Shown: positions 17,160 through 26,019, counted from the first letter of the stretch. The stretch is DNA of 32,271 nt from an uncultured Bacteroides sp. (GCA_900556625.1 USPQ01000026.1:1-32271), one strand, 5' to 3'. The notes: generated by a model from the sequence alone, not told the origin. Numbers and translations: made by a program.

Positions 17160-17834
17160 TGGTTTTATGGCTCATTCACTATTAATTTTGTCTGACAACG
17201 AACTATATGGGAAAGAGTAATGCACATTATTATGATCTTTGCATCAAAGCTAGAGATACGGGGTATCATGGTATTATTTGAGAAATCGATAATCAATATG
17301 ACTGTCTTATGTTGAATAGAATGTCTTTATGCTATTTTTTCTTCACTTTCGATAACTGATGCTTTTGATAAATAGATGAAACTAGAGCGAGGAACTACTA
17401 AAATATAGAATTTATTTACAGAATTGTGCATAAAATAGCTGTTGTTTGCATATGAATTACCGTATTATTTGTTCAAAACATAAGGTTGATTTTAAAGGAA
17501 CGTCCAACGTCCCATTAGGTTTAAAAAAAATGCTAAGTACGTTTAAAAGGAACGTATTTTAGCCCTGAAATAGGGAATGTTTCATTTATTAACCCCTTAC
17601 TAATCATAATGATGCAAAGTAACATTAAAAATTAAGATGTATTACAGAATAGTGTGAGAAATAACGTAAAAAGAACATATACATGGATATATCTGCAACA
17701 AAGTGATTTCTTATAATGGCAAATCTCCGCCATTTTATCCTCTATTCTGTACAATGGATGGAAATACGTCCGGCAGAGAATTTATAATTATCAAAATGAA
17801 AAATGCCATTTTGATAATTATATGGATAAGTCTT
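17160..17834. other. Intergenic region downstream of left PUL, no convincing gene
   Basis: About 675 bases with high A/T content and stops in all frames. The longest phrases that begin with ATG are under 30 codons (at 17167 and near 17208) and resemble nothing I know. Two near-copies of TTTAAA(A)GGAACGT lie at 17491-17503 and 17542-17555. A weak 6-bp hairpin (AATGGC/GCCATT) is at 17715-17734, and a perfect 16-bp hairpin is at 17783-17822 (listed separately). I see no convincing Bacteroides promoter (TTTG / TAnnTTTG). Confidence 0.5.
17783..17822. terminator. Perfect 16-bp inverted repeat hairpin
   Basis: TATAATTATCAAAATG (17783-17798) is repeated exactly in inverse orientation at 17807-17822, with an 8-base loop AAAAATGC. 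It lies between two convergent operons and 12 bases outside the left inverted repeat of the IS remnant. It could be a bidirectional terminator, though the stem is A/T-rich and no T tract follows, or a palindrome that attracted the insertion. Confidence 0.55.
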
Positions 17835-17866
17835 AATAACAATACTTCGTTAAACATTGAATTAAC
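17835..17866 (+). repeat. IS left inverted repeat (IRL)
   Basis: This 32-base arm pairs with 19135-19166 in inverse orientation with 3 mismatches. It lies 61 bases upstream of the transposase start at 17928. Confidence 0.75.
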
Positions 17867-17927
17867 AAATAAAAAGTAGATCAAGTCCTACCGATTCATT
17901 ATATTAAGGGTCACCGCATCTTTAATA

Positions 17928-19132
17928 ATGATGAATAGAAACGAACTTGACCAATATTTGGAGATAATAAAACGCGTACTGCTAAATTCAGCGGTAAAGA
18001 TAAATGAATGGCGTGAGAGTTTTATGCATGAAATGCTACTTTTATATCTGATTATTCCTGGGAGAATAAATTTCCTCCAATTAGGGTGTTACGGCCGTTT
18101 GGATGAACAGCGTTACCGTCAGCAGTTCGAACGTAAGTGTGACCGGTTGTCTTTTAATGCCTGCTTGGCTGATTCACATACCGACAATCTGGTTGCTATC
18201 GCTTTTGATCCGAGCTATATCAGCAAATCGAGTAAATGCACGCCCTATCTGGGGCGTTTCTGGTCCGGTTGTGCTAAATCGACTAAACATGGTCTGGAAA
18301 TTTCCGGCATTGGATTCATTGATGTAGATCTTCACAACTGCTTTCATCTAGAAGCTGTTCAAACACTACCGGCAAAAATACTGGAGCAAGTCAGGTGGAC
18401 ACTAACAGACTGGTATTTGCATGTGTTACGAAGCCGCAAGGAAATACTTCAACGGTTGACCAGCCATGTGGTGGTCAATGCCTATTTCTCCAAATCATCT
18501 TTTGTGGCTGGCGTCCTGGATATGGGATTATATGTAATCAGTCGTTTTCGCGATGACGCTTATTTTCGTTATCTGACCAAGGATAAACCTACCGGTGGCA
18601 AGATGCCCCAAACTGTACGATGGGAAAATGGACATGAAGCATCTCGAAGAAAACCGTTTTGAAATTATTCCATAAAAAATGGGCAGGAGGGACGAATACT
18701 CTCGGCAATCGTACATTCCCGTTCCCTCAAAAGAAATATTCGATTATGCATTTGGGAGAGTGAGGACGAGAAAGTACGTAAACAGTATGTCTCTACTGAC
18801 ACGCAGATACAGGCAATAGATGTAATGGATTATTACAGGACGCGTTTTCAGGTCGGATGCTGCTTTCGCGACTCAAAGCAGTTTACAGGGCTGACCGACT
18901 GCCAAAGGCGGGAGCTGGATAAACTGAATTTCCATTTTAATGCAGCATTGAACGCCGTGAATCTGGAGCTTCGAAAAAGGGGACAGCCTTATCAATGGCA
19001 TCTGTAAAAGTGCTATGTCACAACATTTTGCTCATGCAACGATTTATTTCCATATCAGGGATTAGGCCTGACAAGGAAACAAATCGGAAGCTATGGGAAA
19101 AGGAAATTAAATTTGCCGCTATTGCTGCATAA
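17928..19132 (+). pseudogene. IS4-like DDE transposase, inactivated by frameshifts and catalytic substitutions
   Basis: Joined across frames, the remnant spans about 401 codons, full length for this family. Frame one runs from the start to about 18610 (FDPSYISKSSK, GRFWSGCAKSTKHGLEI, HLEAVQT). A second frame carries LYDGKMDMKHLEENRF to about 18674. The first frame resumes with AIVHSRSLKRNIRLC and FRDSKQFTGL until the stop at 19005-19007. The C-terminal segment MASVKVLCHNILLMQRF through AIAA with the stop at 19130-19132 is in a third frame. At least three indels are therefore needed. Asp94 in FDPSY is kept. The expected second Asp (usually ADAYFSK) is Asn184 in VVNAYFSK, and the expected Glu in FQ(I)E is Gly in FQVGCCFRD. 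Both substitutions should abolish catalysis independently of the frameshifts. Confidence 0.88.
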
Positions 19133-19134
19133 AT

Positions 19135-19166
19135 GTTAATTCAATGTTTAACAAAGTATTATTATC
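19135..19166 (-). repeat. IS right inverted repeat (IRR)
   Basis: This arm is complementary to 17835-17866 at 29 of 32 positions and starts 2 bases after the transposase stop codon. Confidence 0.75.
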
Positions 19167-19182
19167 ATAATATTGTATTTTA

Positions 19183-19297
19183 TTAATTCAACCCGTTGGC
19201 GGAATTAAAATTATAAAAGATTTGTGACTAAAAAGTTGTGCATAATGCTGATTATTAACATATGTGCTAATGTAATTCTGCCAACGGGTTAATTCAA
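19183..19297. mobile_element. MITE-like element with 16-bp TIRs and 9-bp flanking direct repeats
   Basis: CCCGTTGGCGGAATTA at 19192-19207 and its inverse TAATTCTGCCAACGGG at 19273-19288 form terminal inverted repeats with one mismatch around a 65-base noncoding centre. The 97-bp unit is flanked on both sides by the exact 9-mer TTAATTCAA (19183-19191 and 19289-19297), as expected for a target-site duplication. No ORF is inside. The same long stem would also fold in RNA, so it could act as a terminator for the right PUL, whose last gene ends at 19328. The 9-mer also occurs in the nearby IS right repeat, so chance in A/T-rich DNA is possible. Confidence 0.55.
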
Positions 19298-19327
19298 TTT
19301 CGGTACATAAAGATCACTTACCTAAGT

Positions 19328-20848
19328 TTACTTTTTTTCTTTTAATTTTTTAGTAAAAGTCTTGGCTTTTTCCATACTATTGGCTTCTTCTTCCTGAGTA
19401 GCATAAGCGTGTTTGTAACCTTGTATTTTGTTCCATTCACCACGGGTAAAATCTGGAAATGCGACAGATGCACAATTGTTGTCCATTGACAATTCACCTA
19501 ATTCTGCCAAGCAACACCATTCAGCCAAATCATAGACATCCATATCTAATGGTAATCCATTCTGTAAACAATAAATCAGACGGCTATCCATTATAAAATC
19601 CATGCCGCCATGTCCACCTACTTCTTTAGCCATCTCACCATATTTTTTTAAAATAGGATGTTGATACTTTTCTACTAACGTTTTCATCTCATTTTCAGGC
19701 AAAAAGTTATGTGAGGTCAAGTTATCCACTTTGGGTTTCATTCCGGATGCACTCATCTGATTAGAATCCAACGCATATCCTTCTACCGGATATTTATTAG
19801 CCAGTCCCTTAGTGCCTGTAAGCTGATATAAACGGTTGTAGGGTTGTGGAGTCATTACATTATGTTGTATTTCAATAACTTTCCCGTTTTCTGTACGAAT
19901 AAGTGTAGTCGTATGGTCACCATTGCGGAAGTCGTTACACGTTTCCCCTGTTCTTTTTTCAACCAGATCTTTGCCAATGACAGATTTTGTATCCATTGCA
20001 ATCAATGTTTTCATACGATCTCCGCGATGGATATTTAAGGCTTGAGCCACAGGCCCCAGACCATGAGTAGCATATACATCTCCGCGATGTTTCATGTTAT
20101 ATTCCAATCTCCATCCGAGTTTGTCATCCTTTCCTTTTTTCCAATAATAATCCCAAAATTCATCGAGGTTATGAATATAAGCTCCTTGTGCACGAATGAC
20201 CTCACCGAATACCCCTTGTTGAGCCATATTTAAGGTATTCATTTCGAACCAGTCATAACAACAGTTTTCTAAAATCATACAATGTTTACGGGTCTTTTCT
20301 GACATATCAATCAAAGCCCAACATTCTTTTAGGCTCATAGCGGAAGGCACTTCAATAGCCGTGTGCTTGCCATTCTCCATTGCACACATAGCTACAGGGA
20401 AATGATGTAACCAATCCGTTGCAATATAAACTAAATCAATATCATCCCGTTTGCATAATTCTTCATATCCTTTTTCACCTGAATAAACAGTAGCCTCGGG
20501 CATAGAAGCCTTCTTTAATAACTTTTGACATTCTTCCGCACGTTCTTTCTCATAATCACATAATGCTACAATCTCCACACCCGGGATATAAGTGAAACGT
20601 TCTACCGCTGCCGGACCACGCATCCCTAATCCAACGAATCCTACACGAACAAATTCCATTTTGGGAGCTTTTAAACCTATTACACTAGTTTGCCCGGTAG
20701 GACGTTCAGGAGTTTCAATAACAATAGTCCCCTTATCCCAATGCCATTTTGTTCCGAGATTTGAGACTTGTGTATCAGAAGAAGATTGTGAACATGAAAT
20801 GGCCAATATAGCCACAAGCATTACTAGTAAAAAATTATATTTTCTCAT
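19328..20848 (-). CDS. GH109-type NAD-dependent glycosidase (Gfo/Idh/MocA fold) lipoprotein, likely alpha-N-acetylgalactosaminidase
   Basis: This 506-residue protein has a lipobox LAISC (Cys19). The Rossmann NAD-binding loop GFVGLGMRG is at 70-78, followed by VALCD, YIATDWLHHFP and IEVPSAM, then the alpha/beta dimerisation domain with YATHGLGPVAQAL and GGHGGMDF near the C-terminus. GH109 enzymes hydrolyse alpha-GalNAc by an NAD-assisted oxidation-elimination route. Tyr259 and His262 have the same +3 spacing as the active-site Tyr225/His228 of the Elizabethkingia enzyme as I remember it. The length and the secreted start are usual for Bacteroides GH109. A lipoprotein signal without a twin arginine raises the question of how NAD is supplied outside the cytoplasm. 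It is the last gene of the right operon, 19 bases after GH3. Other GH109 activities or a non-hydrolytic oxidoreductase remain possible. Confidence 0.85.
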   Translation of the reverse strand: MRKYNFLLVMLVAILAISCSQSSSDTQVSNLGTKWHWDKGTIVIETPERPTGQTSVIGLKAPKMEFVRVGFVGLGMRGPAAVERFTYIPGVEIVALCDYEKERAEECQKLLKKASMPEATVYSGEKGYEELCKRDDIDLVYIATDWLHHFPVAMCAMENGKHTAIEVPSAMSLKECWALIDMSEKTRKHCMILENCCYDWFEMNTLNMAQQGVFGEVIRAQGAYIHNLDEFWDYYWKKGKDDKLGWRLEYNMKHRGDVYATHGLGPVAQALNIHRGDRMKTLIAMDTKSVIGKDLVEKRTGETCNDFRNGDHTTTLIRTENGKVIEIQHNVMTPQPYNRLYQLTGTKGLANKYPVEGYALDSNQMSASGMKPKVDNLTSHNFLPENEMKTLVEKYQHPILKKYGEMAKEVGGHGGMDFIMDSRLIYCLQNGLPLDMDVYDLAEWCCLAELGELSMDNNCASVAFPDFTRGEWNKIQGYKHAYATQEEEANSMEKAKTFTKKLKEKK

Positions 20849-20867
20849 TTTATTTAGTAGATTAATT

Positions 20868-23465
20868 TTAAAAGTTTTCTTTCATCATTTGTATGTTGAT
20901 CTTATGTTGTCCGCTTGTCCGTACTTTTTGGCTCGCATAGCCTTTTTTGGAGAACAAGAGAATATCATCTGAATGTGCTGGTAAGGAATAAGATCCCTTT
21001 GCATCAGTCATAACTTCCTCTTCAGAATTTATAGTTTTTACTTTCACTCCGGCTATTGGTGTAGCTTGGACATCGCGAACAATTCCTTCTATGCGTATAA
21101 TTTTACCAGTGGTTATTACGGGGGCTTTTGACAAACTGTTTTCCTCTAAAGAAATAGGCTTATTGCCTACCCATACTGGTAATTTATAATATATTTCGTC
21201 TGAAGAAGTGCCTACTTGGATTTCGAACTTTCCAGGTTCCAAATATCGGTCTCCGAAATTACTAGTCAAGTAAAGTTCATGTACAGGTACTTTTAGCTGC
21301 ACCAGCTTTTCCTCGCCTGGTTGTAGTTCTATCTTTTTAAACCCCTTCAGTTGTTTGACCGGTGTCATGACCGTACTAACCACATCGTGAATATATATCT
21401 GAACAACTTCTTTTCCTGCTAATTTCCCACTATTCTTTACTTTTACGGATATGCGTATTGTGTCATGAGACTGATAGCTTGTTTTATCAGTAGTAGCTTG
21501 CACGTATTCAAAGCGGGTATAACTTAATCCATGTCCAAACGTCCATAAGGGGGCAGGACTTGAAAAAACATAATCTCGTCCCGGAAAGGTGTATGTGCCA
21601 GGTTCTTTATAGTATCCTTTGTCAGTAGGAAGATAATTATAATAAGCAGGCAAATGACCTGTACTTTGAGGAAAAGAGAATGGCAGTTTTCCAGAAGGAT
21701 TAACTTTACCAAACAGAATATCAGCAATGGAGTTTCCAGCCTGTTCTCCAGCATACCATTGAGCCAATATAGCGGGTACTTTTTCTTTTATATAGGGTAT
21801 GGCAAATGGTTTACCGGCTACCAAAACCACAACAACAGGTTTGCCTGTCGCGCATACGGAACGGATGAGTTGTTCCTGCGCTCCTGTTAGGGAAATATCA
21901 CTAAGGTCTATTCCCTCTCCACTTGTCGAGGGTTCATTACTGTGGCGCACAAATGCTGTACTGGAACTTCCTACAAATACTAGAGCAATCTCACTATTGC
22001 GAACAGCTTTAACAGCCTCCGTTATCAGTGTCGTATCCATTGACGCTAACGAACATCCTTTTGCATAATTTATTTTCACCCGTTTTCCGAGCAGATTTCG
22101 TATGCCTTGGAGTGGCGTGATGCCGTCACTTTTGTTTTTACTCCATGTATAATCTCCGAATTGCACACAATCGGCATTAGGTCCGATTATCGCGATAGAT
22201 TTTAGTTTTGTGCAATCCAAAGGTAGTAAATCTCCTTCGTTCTTCAACAATACTGTAGATTCATCAGCTATCTGACGAGAAAGCTGTATACTTTCTTTTG
22301 CACGCAACGGAAGATGATAGGAAGCTTTCTCTTGAAAAGGGTCCTCAAACAAACCTGATTCAAATTTAGCCCGTAATACGCGTTTTACAGCTTGATTTAT
22401 GTAACGAATGTCAAAGTTTCCATTCTTCACCTGCTTTGCTAATGTTTCAAAACAAGGACTGGAGGCCTCCACGTCAAGACCTGCTTCTAAAGCTTGACGG
22501 GCAGCTTCAAAATCATCACCTGCAGTTTTATGGAATGATTTTAACATAGCCACTACTCCCCAATCAGAATATACATACCCTCGAAAACCAAATTTGTTTC
22601 GAAGAATTTCCGTTAACATGAAATGTGAAGCTGAATTGGGAACTCGGTTCCAAGCGTTATAGCTTGACATGACTGCCATCACGCGGGTTTGTGCAAGAAC
22701 CGTTTCAAAAGGTTTCAGATATATGTCGAATAAATCACGAACCCCACAGTCAACAGAAGCTAAGTTTAATCCTCCTGATGGATTGCCATGAGGACCGTAA
22801 TGTTTCAGCATAGGGGAGATTCCATGATCCAAGTACCCTCGCACCTCCGCTACTGCCATAGCAGAACAAAGAAAAGGATCTTCTCCGAAAGATTCCTCAA
22901 CTCGTCCCCAGCGTAATTCACGTGCTACATCAATACAGGGGGAGAGTACTTGTTTAACTCCCATCGTGTTCAGCTCACCGGAAATATGTTTGGTTTTCGC
23001 ATACGCCAATTCAGGGTTAAAAGTGCTTCCCAATGCAATATTCTGCGGATAGATAGTAGCCCCTTCATGGACTACTCCATGAAGAGACTCCGCAACCGAG
23101 AATCCGGGAATGCCTAAACGTGTGTGCTTTATCAGATATTCTTGTATCCGGCGGAAGTTCTTGCGGCAATGTGAGGCTGTGAGTGGAAACCCCTCAAAGA
23201 ACCCGTATCCTATGTTGCCACATGCTACTTCCAACTTATTCGGATTCAGTTCTTGTCCGTCAAATACTTTGTACGAATGGAGATGGGTAATCTGCCCTAT
23301 TTTCTCTTCCAAAGTCATCCGACCTAACAAGTCGTTCACTCGTTCTTCTACGGACAGTTGCGGATTTTGATAGGGAAGCATTTGCTGTGCTTTCACTATC
23401 AGAGTCGTGAAGAACGGGATACTGACTATAATCAATGTACGAATATGCTTTCTTATACGTCTCAT
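20868..23465 (-). CDS. GH3 beta-glycosidase with C-terminal carboxypeptidase-regulatory-like domain (right copy)
   Basis: I place the start at the ATG ending at 23465 (product 865 residues, MRRIRKHIRTL...). The upstream ATG at 23525 would overlap the preceding gene by 40 bases and spoil the signal peptide. The signal ends near VKA|Q (residue 26). Motifs mirror the left copy: GVVHEGATIYPQNIA, GEDPFL, KHYGPHGNPSGG, nucleophile Asp301 in YVYSDWG, probable acid/base Glu517 in SGEGIDLSDISLTGAQ, a fibronectin-III-like domain, and an extra C-terminal module (IEGIVRDVQATPIAGVKV). The two GH3 proteins are close paralogues along their whole length, including the added module, so the fusion predates the duplication. 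Specificity is probably beta-glucoside or related and cannot be fixed from sequence. Confidence 0.93.
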   Translation of the reverse strand: MRRIRKHIRTLIIVSIPFFTTLIVKAQQMLPYQNPQLSVEERVNDLLGRMTLEEKIGQITHLHSYKVFDGQELNPNKLEVACGNIGYGFFEGFPLTASHCRKNFRRIQEYLIKHTRLGIPGFSVAESLHGVVHEGATIYPQNIALGSTFNPELAYAKTKHISGELNTMGVKQVLSPCIDVARELRWGRVEESFGEDPFLCSAMAVAEVRGYLDHGISPMLKHYGPHGNPSGGLNLASVDCGVRDLFDIYLKPFETVLAQTRVMAVMSSYNAWNRVPNSASHFMLTEILRNKFGFRGYVYSDWGVVAMLKSFHKTAGDDFEAARQALEAGLDVEASSPCFETLAKQVKNGNFDIRYINQAVKRVLRAKFESGLFEDPFQEKASYHLPLRAKESIQLSRQIADESTVLLKNEGDLLPLDCTKLKSIAIIGPNADCVQFGDYTWSKNKSDGITPLQGIRNLLGKRVKINYAKGCSLASMDTTLITEAVKAVRNSEIALVFVGSSSTAFVRHSNEPSTSGEGIDLSDISLTGAQEQLIRSVCATGKPVVVVLVAGKPFAIPYIKEKVPAILAQWYAGEQAGNSIADILFGKVNPSGKLPFSFPQSTGHLPAYYNYLPTDKGYYKEPGTYTFPGRDYVFSSPAPLWTFGHGLSYTRFEYVQATTDKTSYQSHDTIRISVKVKNSGKLAGKEVVQIYIHDVVSTVMTPVKQLKGFKKIELQPGEEKLVQLKVPVHELYLTSNFGDRYLEPGKFEIQVGTSSDEIYYKLPVWVGNKPISLEENSLSKAPVITTGKIIRIEGIVRDVQATPIAGVKVKTINSEEEVMTDAKGSYSLPAHSDDILLFSKKGYASQKVRTSGQHKINIQMMKENF

Positions 23466-23485
23466 CCTAATTGATCTGATAATTA

Positions 23486-24682
23486 TTATTTGGAACGAAT
23501 GGGACGGGTAATCACAAATTGGCAAAATTCATGATACAGTTCTTGATCAGCTTCATTGGCAGAGTTCTTTAATGAAAGAAGGTTTCCACCGCCTTCATAA
23601 TATGCCAAGCGTTTAGTGTCCCATATTTGATGAGCTTTAAATGCTTTTATATAGTCTTTCATACGGGGATAATAAATATTGTGTTCCGAATTACTTGCCA
23701 ACACCCGGTAATCAAACTCAAATTCCATATCCAGATTTTCCCTTTTCGCAGTTTTACAAGTTTCTTCCAGGACAGCGTATGACTGTTCTGTATTGAAGAA
23801 ATAGTTAGGCTGGTAGTAGGCATTGTTGAATCCCAAAGTTTCCCATTTATCATGTCCTTCTGCACCACGGTAAGGTATCCAGTTGAAACTATATTTGAAT
23901 TGGTTGACGTAAGCTCCTACTTTGGAAATAATATCTCTGGTAGTTCCAGCTGTTTCCGCCAACCAATAAAAGCCTGCCAATTCTATATTCTGGTACTGCA
24001 TCTCGTTGAATTTGCTGCGGACATAGTCTATGTACCATTTACAAGCATCTACCCGATCCTGTGCGATGGAAAAGTCCATGATATGTCCATCCAAGCTTCC
24101 CCAATATACGGTAGTCGAATTTTCATTTGCCGGTGTCTTGTGGGCTATGGGTTCCGGAATGGCAATGACTACTCTATGTTTCGTTTTTGGGTTTTCCAAA
24201 CGCTTTTGTGCATTTGATATGGCACGATTCAATGCTCCCAGTCCGGTACTACTTGCAAAATAATAATCAACCAATCTTTTCCAATCCTTTTGATTGGCTG
24301 CATCCAAACCTTCTTGATTTTCGTAAGTGTAGGTTTTATTGGTTCCTCCATTACCTGTGTCTTTCAATTCCAGAAACAAAAAGGCGTCGAAGAGCCAGTG
24401 CTCTGTTCCAGCCTTGTCTTTATAAGTTACATAAGAACTTATTCTGTCTACATCCCAATTATAAGGTTCCCTGTGATGTCCTCCTCCATAAATAAGAACC
24501 ATATCAGTGGAATTCAAAAGTGCTGTGCGATTCTCTTCCCATGGATAGAGCTCACCCGGATTTACCGGAGGAGTAGGGGGAACTTCTTTATCGTCTGATG
24601 GACCGTCAGAAGAAGAACATGAAACACATAATGCCATCAAAGAGCATAATAAAAGTACACTGAATTTGATAAATTTTCTCAT
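23486..24682 (-). CDS. DUF4855 family lipoprotein, putative TIM-barrel glycosidase (right copy)
   Basis: The start is set at MRKFIKFSVL (24682), giving 398 residues with a lipobox CVSC (Cys22). The longer frame from 24754 would put 24 polar residues before the signal peptide and run through a stem-loop. After a Pro-rich linker (EVPPTPPVNP) come YPWEENR, NSTDMVLIYGGGH, HWLFDAFLFLEL, VVIAIPEPI, VYWG, LAGFYWLAETA, FNWIPYRG, YYQPNYFF and MEFEFDYR. These are the same blocks as in the left copy, including the Glu of FYW(I/L)AE and the two Glu of ME(I/F)EF. Conserved acids in both copies argue for a retained enzymatic role. The Pro linker may let it extend from the membrane surface. Confidence 0.75.
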   Translation of the reverse strand: MRKFIKFSVLLLCSLMALCVSCSSSDGPSDDKEVPPTPPVNPGELYPWEENRTALLNSTDMVLIYGGGHHREPYNWDVDRISSYVTYKDKAGTEHWLFDAFLFLELKDTGNGGTNKTYTYENQEGLDAANQKDWKRLVDYYFASSTGLGALNRAISNAQKRLENPKTKHRVVIAIPEPIAHKTPANENSTTVYWGSLDGHIMDFSIAQDRVDACKWYIDYVRSKFNEMQYQNIELAGFYWLAETAGTTRDIISKVGAYVNQFKYSFNWIPYRGAEGHDKWETLGFNNAYYQPNYFFNTEQSYAVLEETCKTAKRENLDMEFEFDYRVLASNSEHNIYYPRMKDYIKAFKAHQIWDTKRLAYYEGGGNLLSLKNSANEADQELYHEFCQFVITRPIRSK

Positions 24683-24720
24683 AATCAATTTTGTGAAGTT
24701 ATGTAATTTATAAAATGCAA

Positions 24721-24762
24721 TTAGATGGCTGATAGGATTATACAGCTCTACCAACCATCTAA
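24721..24762 (-). terminator. Intercistronic stem-loop between surface lipoprotein and DUF4855
   Basis: TTAGATGG / CCATCTAA pair perfectly over 8 bp. The stem can continue inward for 7 more pairs using two G-U wobbles, giving a 15-bp arm around a 12-base loop. It lies in the 93-base gap that is the largest inside the right operon. It may attenuate or stabilise the transcript after the SusC/SusD/binding-protein block. Confidence 0.6.
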
Positions 24763-24775
24763 AAGTTATTGAATG

Positions 24776-26002
24776 TTATTTATATTCCCAGAATCGGAAT
24801 TCGGTGAAAGTATACACACGAGCTCTCCAATCATCAGGGGAACCAGAATGCACAAACCAGGTTTCTTTGGCATTTACTCGATAATAACGGGCTTGTTTGG
24901 CCTGTTCCTTTTCAATTGTAATACAATCTCCTTCAGCAAAATTACTTGGGGAATCTGGATTATAATTATAGCTGCCGAGTAATGTCCAACCATCTAAAGA
25001 ACCATTCTTTGCAGGTTCTCCTTCTTGACAATAACCATAAAGATCAAATTTGGTAACTTGGGTATTCGCTTCATTCCAATAACGATGTGCACTAAATTTT
25101 GCTAGATACATCATTTTACCAGCGTCGACTGTTAGGAATGTTGCATCTGCCGTACCATTATATTGGCAAGCAAAAGGACTCCATCCTACAGCCCCATAAT
25201 CGGACGGAGACGACATATATTTACCGTCAATTAGTTTAGCAAAATCGGTTGTACCTAGTCCAAGACTACTATCAACAATATTTGCATCATTATCCAATTT
25301 ATATTCTTTAAGTGTTGTATGGTCTACCAAAGTAGAGACTAGTTCGGTCTGAGTTACCACTAAATTGTAAGTAACATCTTTCTGTACATCATTTACGATG
25401 ATAGATTTTGTTTTAGTTTCACTAAAGTCATATACCGTTTCCAAAGCAATAGGATCTACTAATTTCACATGTGGTTTCACTTCAATAGTCAGTGTCGTTT
25501 CTGACAAATCCACCCAAGGACCAAAATTTAATTTAATTGTGTGATTAGTATGATCAATTTCTCCTGTAGCAGTTTCACCGCCTGCTTTTGCCACCAGACT
25601 TACAAGAGGTTTTTCAATAAACTCCGCCTTTTTCTTAGCCGTTACTGTATAAGTCACATCTCTTTCAATATTGTTTATCACAACATTTACCGGTTGGGTT
25701 AAGTCCCATACACCTTCCGGGCTTGACGGAGATATAAGTGTAGCTCGTTTCGGTATATTCAAATTAACAGTCATATTTGACAAATCAGTCCAAACTTCGA
25801 CTTCCAATTTAATAGTACGTTTATTATCATCAATGACACCTTCAAAAATATCTTCCTGTTCCATTGCCGTCAAGCTGATGATAGGACGCATTACAGGATT
25901 CACGGGAACTTCTGTTTCAAACTCCGCATCCGCATCACAAGAAGTCAGCATTGACATACTTGCAAATGTAGCGAGTATTGCGTATAAATATATTTTCTTC
26001 AT
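24776..26002 (-). CDS. Surface glycan-binding lipoprotein: two DUF5018-like modules plus F5/8C-like domain
   Basis: This 408-residue lipoprotein has a signal ending LTSC (Cys22). Residues about 35-125 and 130-218 are two tandem beta-sandwich repeats with the shared phrases WTDLSNMTVNLNI and WVDLSETTLTIEV, each closing with a DVTY(T/N) strand. Residues about 235-408 look like a discoidin/F5/8 type C carbohydrate-binding domain: ATFLTVDAGKMMYLAKFSAHRYW, VTKFDLYGY, GWTLLGSYNY, ARYYRVNAKETW and FTEFRFWEYK. It follows SusD by 17 bases, the usual place for a surface glycan-binding protein. The left locus has a 622-residue protein in this slot with related N-terminal modules but a different C-terminal half, suggesting that glycan recognition has been swapped. 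Confidence 0.82.
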   Translation of the reverse strand: MKKIYLYAILATFASMSMLTSCDADAEFETEVPVNPVMRPIISLTAMEQEDIFEGVIDDNKRTIKLEVEVWTDLSNMTVNLNIPKRATLISPSSPEGVWDLTQPVNVVINNIERDVTYTVTAKKKAEFIEKPLVSLVAKAGGETATGEIDHTNHTIKLNFGPWVDLSETTLTIEVKPHVKLVDPIALETVYDFSETKTKSIIVNDVQKDVTYNLVVTQTELVSTLVDHTTLKEYKLDNDANIVDSSLGLGTTDFAKLIDGKYMSSPSDYGAVGWSPFACQYNGTADATFLTVDAGKMMYLAKFSAHRYWNEANTQVTKFDLYGYCQEGEPAKNGSLDGWTLLGSYNYNPDSPSNFAEGDCITIEKEQAKQARYYRVNAKETWFVHSGSPDDWRARVYTFTEFRFWEYK

Positions 26003-26019
26003 AACTATATACTTTTTTA

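Larger units (their letters stand above)
17835..19166 (+). mobile_element. Degenerate IS4-like insertion sequence, about 1.33 kb
   Basis: A 32-base inverted repeat brackets a broken transposase gene. The left copy at 17835-17866 and the right copy at 19135-19166 match at 29 of 32 positions and share the exact core GTTAAACATTGAATTAAC. The right repeat starts 2 bases after the transposase stop, as expected for a complete IS. I could not find a target-site duplication outside the repeats, which fits an old insertion or ends that reach slightly further out. The element is probably immobile because the transposase is destroyed. Confidence 0.75.

Noticed and set aside
17491..17555. TTTAAAGGAACGT near-repeats as a CRISPR or regulatory array
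   Set aside because: There are only two copies with unequal surroundings and no further units; chance in A/T-rich DNA is likely.
17928..18662. A 244-residue protein as an intact gene
   Set aside because: It is only the first two-thirds of a frameshifted transposase; the remaining family blocks continue downstream in other frames.
20592..20972. Open frame of 126 codons on the plus strand across the GH109/GH3 junction
   Set aside because: It is antisense to two well-supported genes and has no family resemblance.
23466..23525. Upstream ATG start for the right GH3
   Set aside because: It would overlap the DUF4855 gene by 40 bases and add 20 residues before a normal signal peptide.
24683..24754. 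Upstream ATG start for the right DUF4855 protein
   Set aside because: It would translate through the stem-loop and bury the lipoprotein signal behind 24 extra residues.
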